A DNA stretch of 64,000 nt from Acidobacteriota bacterium (GTDB lineage Bacteria; Acidobacteriota; Thermoanaerobaculia; Thermoanaerobaculales; Thermoanaerobaculaceae). Made by a program: the position numbers and the translations under genes. Positions within the stretch are counted from its first letter, which is position 1. Each line of letters starts with the position of its first letter. The stretch is taken from assembly GCA_016213675.1 (NCBI GenBank), contig JACQZW010000050.1, positions 30,216 to 94,215 of the forward strand, given 5' to 3'. Positions 51,152 through 59,024 of this stretch are shown one piece after another. The notes below the pieces were generated by a model. That model did no database searches. It saw only the letters and a list, made by a program, of their open reading frames with translations, and was not told where the DNA came from.

Positions 51152-51172
51152 CCCCTGTCCCCTGTCCTCTAC
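51152..51172. repeat. Short heptamer repeat (CCCCTGT)
   Basis: Two exact CCCCTGT units are followed by a diverged CCTCTAC. The array overlaps the stop codon of the DUF3365 gene. It is the shortest of the heptamer arrays. Confidence 0.45.
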
Positions 51173-51732
51173 GGCACGCTCACGATCACCGAGACCGCAC
51201 CGCGGAAGTCGCCCACGCGGTAGCCGACCGCCTTGTCAGAAGGGTACGTCTCGGCCAGGAGCCGCTTCACTTCCGGGTCGATGGCGGCGGGGTCGCCGTG
51301 GCACGACAGGCACATCGCGCCGACCGAGATCGGGCGGACGAAGCGCAGCATCCGGCGGCCGTCCTTCTCCACCCAGGCCGACACCTCGTCCGAGGTGCGG
51401 CCCTCGCGGTGCGCCGCCTCCAGCCGGGCCAGCGCGGCGACCTCGAAGGCGTCGGGCTCGTCGGCCGGGTTGCGCCACTTCGCGCTCACCCGCCGCACTG
51501 TGACGCCGTCCTTGGAGTGGGCGCGGGCGATCTCCGGGGCGACCTCGGCGCACACCCGCACGGCCTGCCGCGGGCCGCCCTCCTTCATCTCCTTCATCAG
51601 GCGGCCCATCAGCTCGGTGCTGAGGGCCTTGGCCGCCGCCTTCGCGCGGTCGAGCTCGGGCGACGGCACCGCCATCTGGTCGACCTGCGCCAGGAGCGGA
51701 CCGGCGGACAGGATCAGGATCGACAGGAGCAT
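51169..51732 (-). CDS. DUF3365 (Tll0287-like) periplasmic monohaem protein
   Basis: A protein of 187 residues. A short signal peptide (LLSILILSAGPLLAQ) leads to a DUF3365 domain: VRVCAEVAPEIARAHSKDGVTVRRVSAKWRNPAD is characteristic. A single haem site MCLSCHG lies near residue 142. The C-terminus AVGYRVGDFRGAVSVIV completes the fold. Such domains often act as haem-based redox or gas sensors; this one has no output domain. GGGAGGTCCGA precedes the ATG. It follows the acetate-transporter-family gene by 19 bp on the same strand. Confidence 0.88.
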   Translation of the reverse strand: MLLSILILSAGPLLAQVDQMAVPSPELDRAKAAAKALSTELMGRLMKEMKEGGPRQAVRVCAEVAPEIARAHSKDGVTVRRVSAKWRNPADEPDAFEVAALARLEAAHREGRTSDEVSAWVEKDGRRMLRFVRPISVGAMCLSCHGDPAAIDPEVKRLLAETYPSDKAVGYRVGDFRGAVSVIVSVP

Positions 51733-51751
51733 TCGGACCTCCCTTGTCGCG

Positions 51752-52645
51752 TCACACCGACTGCTGCTTGCCCAGCACCACCTGCTCGAAGAAGTCGATC
51801 CCCTCGGCGGTCAGGCGCGCGTCGGTGACGGCCCCGTTCCCGCCGCGCCCGAGCCGCAACGCGCCGAGCTCCTCGAGGTAGACGAGGTCGGGCAGGAGCG
51901 GACGCCCGCCGAGCCGCCCCGCGGTCGCGGACTCCAGCCCGGCGAGGGCGAGCGGCTCGAAGGCGTGCTCGCGCCAGTTGGCGTAGAGCGTCTCGACCAC
52001 CGCCCGGCGCGGGCCGGCGTCGAAGGCGGGCCGCGGGGTCGCGCGGAACAGCGGGCCGGGCAGGCGGAACAAGGCCCGGCCGGCCGTCGGGTTGATCAGC
52101 ATGGCGAACGCCAGCCACAGCGAGATCGCCCCGAGGCCGATGGTGAGCAGCGCCATCGGCACGTCGAACAGGCGCGAGCCGGTCAGCGCCTTGGCGATGC
52201 GGCCGACGTAGAGCAGGTCGATGTCGAGCAGGAAGAGAAAGAGCAGCCCCGAGTAGAAGCCGAACCCGTAGGTGAACACCACGAAGATGATCAGGAAGCA
52301 CACTTCAGCGGCGAGGACGATGCCGGCGTCGGGCACGAACCCCCGGGCCAGCGAGTCGAGCACCCACCAGTTGAGCACCCAGTTGAAGGCGAACGCGGTA
52401 AATAGGGTGCCGCCGTAGAGGTTGCGGTTGGCAAAGTTGAGCAGCCCCGCCACCGCCTGCCCGCCGGCGCCGAACAGGAGGCAGTACATCGCGGCCGTCT
52501 TGAGCCCGGCCGGCGTCAGCGAGGCGCCGAACGCGATGGGCACGAGGGCGGCGCAGCCGATGGCGAGGCAGAGCAGGCCGACCGGGGTCGCCTCGGCGAA
52601 GCGCTCGTGGGGAGGGTTGGCGGCGAGGTCGATCTTGCGGATCAT
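51752..52645 (-). CDS. GPR1/FUN34/YaaH family membrane protein (acetate uptake-like)
   Basis: A protein of 297 residues. The ATG at 52645 has GGGAG 5 bases upstream. About six helices lie in the first 190 residues, with the family-like pattern ATPVGLLCLAIGCAALVPIAFG, GAGGQAVAGLLNFANRNLYGGTLFTAFAFNW and VVFTYGFGFYSGLLF. The last 100 residues are soluble and winged-helix-like (LVYLEELGALRLG, then GAVTDARLTAEGIDFFEQVV), which is not part of the usual SatP/YaaH core. Acetate or succinate is the typical substrate. Call moderate because the canonical NPAPLGL motif is altered (ANPPHERF). Confidence 0.65.
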   Translation of the reverse strand: MIRKIDLAANPPHERFAEATPVGLLCLAIGCAALVPIAFGASLTPAGLKTAAMYCLLFGAGGQAVAGLLNFANRNLYGGTLFTAFAFNWVLNWWVLDSLARGFVPDAGIVLAAEVCFLIIFVVFTYGFGFYSGLLFLFLLDIDLLYVGRIAKALTGSRLFDVPMALLTIGLGAISLWLAFAMLINPTAGRALFRLPGPLFRATPRPAFDAGPRRAVVETLYANWREHAFEPLALAGLESATAGRLGGRPLLPDLVYLEELGALRLGRGGNGAVTDARLTAEGIDFFEQVVLGKQQSV

Positions 52646-52709
52646 GCAGGCTCCCGGGCCGCCGGGTCGGCGACCATGACGACATCTTAGCGTGCGACAA
52701 TGCGTTTCC

Positions 52710-53447
52710 ATGCTGCGCGCGCTCCTGCTCGATCTCGACGGCACCCTCCTCGACAACCCGATGGACCGCTTCATCCCGGCGTACTTCCAGGCACTCACCC
52801 GCTGGGTCGCCGATCGGGTGCCGCCCGACGCCCTGATCCGCGAGCTGCTGCGCGCGACCCGGGCCATGGAGCTCGGCGACGGCAGCGGTCCGACCAACGA
52901 GGAGACGTTCGCGGCACATTTCTACCCCGCGCTCGGTGTCGACCGCGCGGAGCTGGAACCGGAGTTCCGGCGCTTCTACGCCGAGGCCTTCCCGTCGCTG
53001 CAGGTGTTCACCCGGGCGCGTCCCGAGGCCAGGCTGCTGGTCGGAGCCGCCTTCGCGCAGGGCCTCGACGTCGTCATCGCCACCAACCCGGTCTTCCCCC
53101 GCGCGGCGATCGAGGAGCGCCTGGCCTGGGCCGGGGTCGGCGTCGACTCGTTCGCCTATGCGCTGGTCACCTGCTACGAGGAGATGCACGCGACGAAGAG
53201 CGACCCCGCGTACTACCACGAGATCCTCGCCCGCATCGGGACTCCCGCGCCGGACTGCCTGATGGTCGGCGACGACTGGCAGTGGGACATGGTGACGGCC
53301 GCGACGTGCGGGATCCCGGGCTTCTGGGTCAGCGACGCGGAGGCTCCCCCGACCACCCTTTCCATCCCGCTCGCGGGCCGGGGCTCGCTCGCCGACGTCC
53401 TCCGGCGCCTGGCGGCCGGCACCCTCGCGACCGTGCCCGGCGCCTGA
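52710..53447 (+). CDS. HAD-superfamily hydrolase
   Basis: A protein of 245 residues. Motif I is LLLDLDGTLLDN with the nucleophile Asp, motif II is VVIATNPVFPR, the Lys of motif III is in ATKSDPAYYH, and motif IV is MVGDDWQWDM. It is a cytoplasmic phosphatase of subfamily I; the substrate is unknown. The ATG at 52710 is preferred, with a GACAAT box 8 bases upstream; an in-frame GTG at 52692 is possible. It is divergent from the acetate-transporter-family gene. Confidence 0.88.
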   Translation: MLRALLLDLDGTLLDNPMDRFIPAYFQALTRWVADRVPPDALIRELLRATRAMELGDGSGPTNEETFAAHFYPALGVDRAELEPEFRRFYAEAFPSLQVFTRARPEARLLVGAAFAQGLDVVIATNPVFPRAAIEERLAWAGVGVDSFAYALVTCYEEMHATKSDPAYYHEILARIGTPAPDCLMVGDDWQWDMVTAATCGIPGFWVSDAEAPPTTLSIPLAGRGSLADVLRRLAAGTLATVPGA

Positions 53448-53552
53448 TCCGGGCCGCGCGGCGGCCTGTGGGCCGGCCCCGGCCGCCCTCCGCGATCACA
53501 CGCAGAATCGTAAGCTGTTCAGTTGCCGCGACGTGAGGTATCGTGGCGGCCT

Positions 53553-53569
53553 GGAGCGCGGCGCGCTCC
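53553..53569 (+). other. Hairpin in the leader of the RNase E/G gene
   Basis: A perfect 7-bp stem GGAGCGC/GCGCTCC with a 3-base loop lies 14 bases before the ATG. Structured leaders serve in self-control of RNase E in E. coli; that role here is inference. Confidence 0.4.
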
Positions 53570-53583
53570 GACTGGAGTGATCA

Positions 53584-55677
53584 ATGGTCCGCAAGATGCT
53601 CATCAACGCCCAACGCCCGCAGGAGCTGCGGCTCGCCATCGTCGCGGGAGGGGTGCTCGACGCCTACCAGGTCGCGGTGGCCGAGGCCGGCCTGTCCCGC
53701 CACAACATCTACCGCGGCCTCGTCGCCAGCGTGCAGCCCTCCCTCGACGCCGCCTTCATCGACTTCGGGGCCACCAAGGACGGCTTCCTCTCCAGTGACG
53801 ATGTCGTCAAGGAGGCGCGTCACCGGCAACCCGCCGAGGGCAAGCGCCCGCGCATCGACCAGCTCCTCGAGCGCGGCCGCTCGCTGGTCGTCCAGGTAAC
53901 GAAGGACGCCGCCGGCGGCAAGGGCGCCGCCGTGACCACCAACATCTCCCTGGCCGGGCGCTACCTCGTGCTCATGCCGTACGACGACGTCCGCGGCATC
54001 TCGCGCAAGGTCGAGGACGAGGAGACGCGCGCCAAGCTGAAGGAGCTCGCGGGCAAGCTCGACGTCCCGCCCGGCTGCGGGTTCATCCTCCGGACCGCCG
54101 CCCTCGGGCAGACCAAGACGACCCTCAACCGCGACCTGTCCGCGCTGCTGCGGGTGTGGCGGAAGATCCTCGCCGAGGCCGCGAAGGGCAAGGGGGCGAA
54201 GCTCCTCTACTCCGACCAGGACCTCATCGTCCAGGCGGTGCGTGACGCCCTCGACGCCTCGATCGACGAGGTGCTGGTCGACGACGACGCCGCCTTCGAC
54301 AAGGCACAGGCGGCCATGCAGGCGTTCATGCCGCGGGCCAAAACGCGCCTCGTCCGTTACCGCGAGCGTGTCCCGCTGTTCTCCCGCTTCGGCCTCGAGA
54401 CGCAGATCGAGAGCATCTACTCGCGCACCGTCACGCTGCCGTCCGGCGGGAGCATCGTCATCGACCGCACCGAGGCGCTCACCGCCATCGACGTGAACTC
54501 CGGCCGGGCGACCCGGTCCAGCCACCACGAGGACACCTACCTCAAGGTCAACCTCGAGGCCGCCCGCGAGGTCGCCCGCCAGCTCCGCCTGCGCGACATC
54601 GGCGGGCTCATCGTCGTCGACTTCATCGACATGCGGGCGAGCAAGAACGAGAAGGAGGTCGAGAAGGCGCTGCGCGAGACGCTCAAGGTCGACAAGGCCC
54701 GGGTCGACGTCGGGCGCATCAGCCACAACGGCCTCCTCGAGATCAACCGCCAGCGGCTCGGCACCCCGCTCGCCTCGCGCACCCATCGCCCCTGCCCGAC
54801 CTGCGGCGGCAGCGGCGCGATCCCGAGCCCCGAGACGGTCAGCCTCTCGCTCCTGCGCCGCATCGAGGAGCGCGCCGCGGCCGGCAACATCGGCGGCGCG
54901 CGGGTCGCGCTCCACCCCGAGCTCGCCGACGCCCTGCAGAACGGCTACCGTCAGGAGCTCGCCGCCCTCGAGCGCGAGTTCGACCTCAGGATCGAGATCA
55001 TCGCCTCCACCAGCCTGCACCGCTCGCAGGAGCAGCTCTCCTGGCTCGACCGCCCCGCCGGCGAGGCGAAGCGGAAGGCCGCCAGCGCGCCCGCCGTCGT
55101 CGGGGTGTCCGAGCTGACGGTCGCACCCGACCGCGAGGAGAAGCCTGCGCGCCGCCGCAGGAAGGGCCGAGGCGACAAGGCCGTCGAGGTACCGATCGAC
55201 GAGGAGCCTGCCGAGGATGCCGGCGAGGCCGCCGCCGAGGCCGCCGCCGAGACCCCGGCCGAAGAGGGCAAGGAGGGACGCCGGCGCCGCCGCCGTGGCG
55301 GGCGCCGCCGCAAGAAGGCGGGCGCCGCGTCAGGCGGTGCGGGTGAGGGCGCCGCCGAGCCGGCCGAAGAGGTCGGCGAGCAGCCCGGTGCAGACGTCGC
55401 CCCCGAGCCCGAGTCGGAGGACGAAGCCGAGGGCGCAGCGGAGACGACCGAGGGCGCGGCCGACTCGGGTGGAGCGGCCGCGAAGCGCCGTCGCCGCCGG
55501 CGCGGCGGACGCCGCCGCCGGAGCAAGAGCGGGTCGGCGGCGAACGGTGCCGCGGACGCCGCGGACGCCGCCGAGCCGGCGGACGCCGAGCCCTTCGGCA
55601 GCCTCGACGGGATCGGTCGCGGCCTGCCGACCCTCGCCGAGCCCGACGACGACGAGCCCTGGCCTTTGCTTCGCTAG
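53584..55677 (+). CDS. rng: Ribonuclease E/G with long charged C-terminal tail
   Basis: A protein of 697 residues. The N-terminal S1 domain (LVASVQPSLDAAFIDFGATKDGFL near 50) is followed by the 5'-sensor and RNase H-like regions. The catalytic Asp pair is in TAIDVNSGRAT and LIVVDFIDMRASKN. The zinc link is CPTCGGSG. The enzyme cuts single-stranded AU-rich RNA and drives mRNA turnover and rRNA processing. From about residue 500 the protein is low-complexity: blocks of Glu/Ala alternate with Arg clusters (RRRRRGGRRRKK and again RRRRRGGRRRRS), a likely disordered RNA-binding scaffold. Its stop shares CTAG with the convergent pabC stop. Confidence 0.94.
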   Translation: MVRKMLINAQRPQELRLAIVAGGVLDAYQVAVAEAGLSRHNIYRGLVASVQPSLDAAFIDFGATKDGFLSSDDVVKEARHRQPAEGKRPRIDQLLERGRSLVVQVTKDAAGGKGAAVTTNISLAGRYLVLMPYDDVRGISRKVEDEETRAKLKELAGKLDVPPGCGFILRTAALGQTKTTLNRDLSALLRVWRKILAEAAKGKGAKLLYSDQDLIVQAVRDALDASIDEVLVDDDAAFDKAQAAMQAFMPRAKTRLVRYRERVPLFSRFGLETQIESIYSRTVTLPSGGSIVIDRTEALTAIDVNSGRATRSSHHEDTYLKVNLEAAREVARQLRLRDIGGLIVVDFIDMRASKNEKEVEKALRETLKVDKARVDVGRISHNGLLEINRQRLGTPLASRTHRPCPTCGGSGAIPSPETVSLSLLRRIEERAAAGNIGGARVALHPELADALQNGYRQELAALEREFDLRIEIIASTSLHRSQEQLSWLDRPAGEAKRKAASAPAVVGVSELTVAPDREEKPARRRRKGRGDKAVEVPIDEEPAEDAGEAAAEAAAETPAEEGKEGRRRRRRGGRRRKKAGAASGGAGEGAAEPAEEVGEQPGADVAPEPESEDEAEGAAETTEGAADSGGAAAKRRRRRRGGRRRRSKSGSAANGAADAADAAEPADAEPFGSLDGIGRGLPTLAEPDDDEPWPLLR

Positions 55678-56480
55678 CCCGGAGCCGGCACGCCGCATCG
55701 CTCGAGCAGCCTGACCAGCTCCCCGCGACCGGGCAGCGGACGGCCGCCGATCGCCCGCACCGGGACGACCCCGGCCAGCGATGACGTCATCCACACCTCG
55801 TCCGCCGTCATGACCTCCTCGAGGCCGAGCTCGCACTCCTCCGCGACGACGCCGCGCCCGGCCAGGGCGCCGAGGCACCACGACCGCACCACCCCCGGGA
55901 GGCACCGGGCCGGCGCCGGCGGCGTCGCGACCCGGCCGCCGCGGCCGACGAACACGTTCGCGTGGTCGCCCTCGCGCACCACTCCGTCGACGTCGAGGAG
56001 CAGCGCGGCGTCGGCGCCCGCATGCCGCGCCTCGGCGAGCGCCCGGCGGTAGAGCAGGTGGCTCGTCGTCTTGACGCCGGCGTGCGGCCCGGCGGCGAGG
56101 GTCACCGGCAGCAGGGCGATGCCGTCGCGCCTCGCCCGGCGCGGCGGCCGGTACGCCTCGGCCCACGCCAGGACGCGAATTCTGTCCCCCACGCGGAGCG
56201 CGACGACGCGGACCGCGGCGGGGCCCGTGAGCTTCTCGCGGGCGAGCAGCCGGCCCAGCGCCGCCTCGTCCGGCAGGCGCACCGGCGGCCACCCCAGGGC
56301 GCCCGCCGACGCCGCGAGCCGCTCGGCGTGCTCCGGCCACAGGAGCGGGCCGCCGCGGTCCGCGCCGACGGTCTCGAACACCCCCTCGCCCCAGCGGACG
56401 GCCTCCGACCACACTGGCACGACCGCCTGCCCGGCTCCGACGACGCGTCTTCCCGACAGCACCCAGCGTGGGCTCGGCAT
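55674..56480 (-). CDS. pabC: 4-amino-4-deoxychorismate lyase
   Basis: A protein of 268 residues. It is a fold-type IV PLP enzyme that splits aminodeoxychorismate to p-aminobenzoate and pyruvate for folate. RWGEGVFETVGADRG near the N-terminus and the PLP lysine in GVKTTSHLLYRRALAEA match, as do DVDGVVREGDHANVFVG and LPGVVRSW. It starts directly after pabB (its ATG follows the pabB stop with no gap), so the two form an operon. A branched-chain aminotransferase-like or D-amino-acid role is less likely given pabB. Its stop codon overlaps that of rng. Confidence 0.9.
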   Translation of the reverse strand: MPSPRWVLSGRRVVGAGQAVVPVWSEAVRWGEGVFETVGADRGGPLLWPEHAERLAASAGALGWPPVRLPDEAALGRLLAREKLTGPAAVRVVALRVGDRIRVLAWAEAYRPPRRARRDGIALLPVTLAAGPHAGVKTTSHLLYRRALAEARHAGADAALLLDVDGVVREGDHANVFVGRGGRVATPPAPARCLPGVVRSWCLGALAGRGVVAEECELGLEEVMTADEVWMTSSLAGVVPVRAIGGRPLPGRGELVRLLERCGVPAPG

Positions 56481-57656
56481 TCACTCCTCCAGTGCCGCGA
56501 ACCAGCTCGCCACCTTGGCGCGGCTCTCCCGCTCCTCGGCGCCGGCCTCGGAGTCGTGGACGATGCCACAGCCGGCGTGGAAGCGCAGCTCGCCGGCAAC
56601 GACCGTGCCGGTGCGGATCGGCAGGGCGAGCGTGCCGTCGCCGCCGGCCCGGATGACGCCGAGCGCGCCGCAGTAGACCGAGCGCGGGACCGGCTCGAGC
56701 GCGGCGATGGCGGCGCACGCCGCGAGCTTCGGCGCCCCGGTGACGCTGCCGCCGGGGACCAGGGCGCGGAGGATCGCCTCCCAGGAGAGCCCGGGCTCGA
56801 GCTCCCCGACCACGACCGCCTCCCGGTGCACGACGTCGGCGGTGGCGAGCGGCCGGCCGGCCGAGCGGACCCGCACCGAGCCGGGCCGGCAGACCCGGTT
56901 GAGGTCGTTACGTTCGAGGTCGACGATCATCGCCAGCTCGGCCGCGTCCTTGCGGCTGGCGGCGAGCTCGGCCGCTGCCCGCGCATCGTCGCCCGCGGTC
57001 GCGCCACGCGGCCGCGTGCCCTTGATCGGCCGGGTCTCGAGCCGCCCACCGCGGCGCCGCACGAGCAGCTCCGGCGACAGGCAGAGCACGGCCCACCCCT
57101 GCGCGCGGTCCTCGAGGTAGGTCGCGAAGGCCGGTGGATGCGGACGGCGCAGCCGCTCGAACAACGCGAGCGGGTCGCCAGCGCACGGCGTCCGCCAGCG
57201 CCGCGTCAGGTTGACCTGGTAGACGTCCCCCGCCCCGATGCTCGCCCGGATGGCCTCGACGCCCGCCCGGAACGCCTCGTCGGTGAGGCTGACGCTCGGC
57301 TCGTCGACCGCGCGGAACGGCCGCTCGGGCGAGGCGACCCGCCCGCCGAGGCGGGCCGGCAGCACCGCCCACCAGGCGTCGGGCAGCGCCCGCTCACCCG
57401 CCGGGACACGCAGGAGCGGGTCGAGCACCGCGGCGAACTCGTAGCCGAGGAACCCGACCGCCCGAGCGCGGGGACCGGCGTCGTCGAGCGCAGCGTCGAG
57501 ACCGGCGAGCATGTCGGCCGCACGCTCGCTGTGCCCGTCGCGCTCGACCACGATGTCGCCGCCTCGCTGCCAGATCACCGACTCGGGCTCGACCTCGCGG
57601 GCGAGCCCGTCGCCCCCGAGCGAAGGTGGCAGCGCGAGTCGGAGCCGTGCGGTCAC
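56481..57656 (-). CDS. pabB: Aminodeoxychorismate synthase component I
   Basis: A protein of 391 residues. It converts chorismate to 4-amino-4-deoxychorismate with ammonia supplied by a glutaminase. The chorismate-binding core has DVYQVNLTRRW, ETRPIKGTRPRG (PIKGT, the PabB mark), DLERNDLNRVCRPGSV, PGGSVTGAPKLAA and FHAGCGIVHDSE. It is somewhat short compared with 450-residue relatives because of a reduced N-terminal domain. The glutaminase partner PabA is not in the window. The GTG start has a CACAAT box 6 bases upstream. Confidence 0.92.
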   Translation of the reverse strand: MTARLRLALPPSLGGDGLAREVEPESVIWQRGGDIVVERDGHSERAADMLAGLDAALDDAGPRARAVGFLGYEFAAVLDPLLRVPAGERALPDAWWAVLPARLGGRVASPERPFRAVDEPSVSLTDEAFRAGVEAIRASIGAGDVYQVNLTRRWRTPCAGDPLALFERLRRPHPPAFATYLEDRAQGWAVLCLSPELLVRRRGGRLETRPIKGTRPRGATAGDDARAAAELAASRKDAAELAMIVDLERNDLNRVCRPGSVRVRSAGRPLATADVVHREAVVVGELEPGLSWEAILRALVPGGSVTGAPKLAACAAIAALEPVPRSVYCGALGVIRAGGDGTLALPIRTGTVVAGELRFHAGCGIVHDSEAGAEERESRAKVASWFAALEE

Positions 57657-57662
57657 CGCGCC

Positions 57663-57668
57663 ATTGTG
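57663..57668 (-). promoter_or_regulatory. -10-like box (CACAAT), leaderless-type promoter of pabB
   Basis: CACAAT is followed by GGCGCG (6 bases) and then the pabB GTG. No Shine-Dalgarno sequence is present. Confidence 0.35.
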
Positions 57669-57741
57669 CCCCGTTCCGCAGCTCCGGGCACGGGCATGCC
57701 CCCACGATCGGACCGCGTTCGGCGAAACCCCGACGAGGATG

Positions 57742-57776
57742 GAGACTCGGGACCCGAGACTCGGGACCCGGGACTC
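57742..57776. repeat. Tandem heptamer repeat (GAGACTC / GGGACCC, 5 units)
   Basis: Five units alternate GAGACTC and GGGACCC, the last being GGGACTC. The array abuts the stop codon of the ABC permease gene on the minus strand. Confidence 0.85.
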
Positions 57777-59024
57777 CTAGCCCCTCAGCGCCTCGACCGG
57801 CGTCAGCCGCGACGCCGACAACGCCGGGAACACGCCGGCGAACAGGCCGACCGCCACGGCGAAGCCGATGCCGAGCACGAGGCCGAGGGGCGAGAGCGGC
57901 AACCCGGCCTCGAACTGGCCCGACACCGCCCGCGTCAAGCCCCAGGCGGCCAGGCAGCCGATGCCGGCGCCGATCGCAGACAGGGTGGTCGATTCGACGA
58001 GGAACTGCATGAGGATCGCCCGGTCGGTCGCGCCGATCGACTTGCGCAGCCCGATCTCGTAGAGCCGCTCGGCGAGCGAGATCTTCAGCACCGAGTAGAT
58101 CCCCACCCCGCCGACGAGGAGCGAGATGCCGGCGATCGAGGCGAGCACGATCGTCCAGTTGCGCAGCATCTCGGCGACCTCTTTCTCGGCCCGCAGCATC
58201 TCGTCGGCGATGTTCTCGACCTCGAAGTCGCCGATCCCGTGGTGGGCGCGCCGGACCAGGCGGACGAGCTCGGCCTTGACCAGCTCGAGGTTGTCCTTGT
58301 CGGCAGTCTTCACCGACAGGATCGCGATCCGCTCGCCGCCCTGGACGTACGCCCGGAACGCCGTGAGCGGTACGAGCACCCCTTCCATCTCGCGGCGGGT
58401 CCAGCCCGAGTTGGCCATCCGGTTGCCGATGCGCGCCTCGACGCCGATGATCCGGAACGAGGCGTCGCCGATCCGGACCTGCTTGCCGAGCGGGCTCTCG
58501 GTCCCGAACAGCGTCTCGGCGAGGTCGATCCCGAGCACCGCCACCTTGCGGGCCTCGACCTCGTCGCCGTCGTCGAACCAGCGGCCGGCGGTCACCTCGC
58601 GGTCGTGGACATCGGCGTACGACGGGCTCACGCCGTAGACTCGCGCGCGACGGCTCACGCCCTGCGCCGAGACGACCTGCTCGGACAGGCGCACCGCGGC
58701 GACCGCCTCGAGCGAGGTCGCGCCGCCCCGCACGACCGAAAGGTCGCGCGCCGTCAACCCCCTGGACATCGACTGCTTCTTCCGCTCGGTGAGGTCCTCC
58801 GGGAGCTGGCCCGAGACGAACATCACGCCGTCGAACCCCATGCCGCGGATCCCCTCCCACACCATGACCTTGATTCCCTCGATCATGGTCACCATGACGA
58901 CGACGGCGAGGGTGCCGAGGATGACGCCGATCAGGGTGAGCGACGAGCGCAGCTTGTGCGACCACACCTCGGCGAACGTGGTCCGGACCGCCTCGGTGAA
59001 CGCGAAGGAGGCCAGCGCGCGCAT
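57777..59024 (-). CDS. MacB/FtsX-type ABC transporter permease (second)
   Basis: A protein of 415 residues. Helices lie at about 30-50 and then 290-315, 340-370 and 380-405, with a large periplasmic MacB-core domain (about 55-285) between helices 1 and 2. The C-terminal FtsX block with SLAERLYEIGLRKSIGATDRAILMQFLVE and FPALSASRLTPVEALRG is typical. These permeases use ATP to drive periplasmic movement (efflux or lipoprotein work) rather than carry substrate through the membrane. Its ATG overlaps the stop of the first permease by 1 base (TGATG). A distinct second permease in one operon suggests a heterodimer. Confidence 0.92.
   Translation of the reverse strand: MRALASFAFTEAVRTTFAEVWSHKLRSSLTLIGVILGTLAVVVMVTMIEGIKVMVWEGIRGMGFDGVMFVSGQLPEDLTERKKQSMSRGLTARDLSVVRGGATSLEAVAAVRLSEQVVSAQGVSRRARVYGVSPSYADVHDREVTAGRWFDDGDEVEARKVAVLGIDLAETLFGTESPLGKQVRIGDASFRIIGVEARIGNRMANSGWTRREMEGVLVPLTAFRAYVQGGERIAILSVKTADKDNLELVKAELVRLVRRAHHGIGDFEVENIADEMLRAEKEVAEMLRNWTIVLASIAGISLLVGGVGIYSVLKISLAERLYEIGLRKSIGATDRAILMQFLVESTTLSAIGAGIGCLAAWGLTRAVSGQFEAGLPLSPLGLVLGIGFAVAVGLFAGVFPALSASRLTPVEALRG

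Noticed and set aside
55674..57656. pabB and pabC as part of a secondary-metabolite (aminodeoxychorismate-derived) cluster
   Set aside because: No synthetase, glycosyltransferase or tailoring genes are adjacent. A folate role is sufficient.
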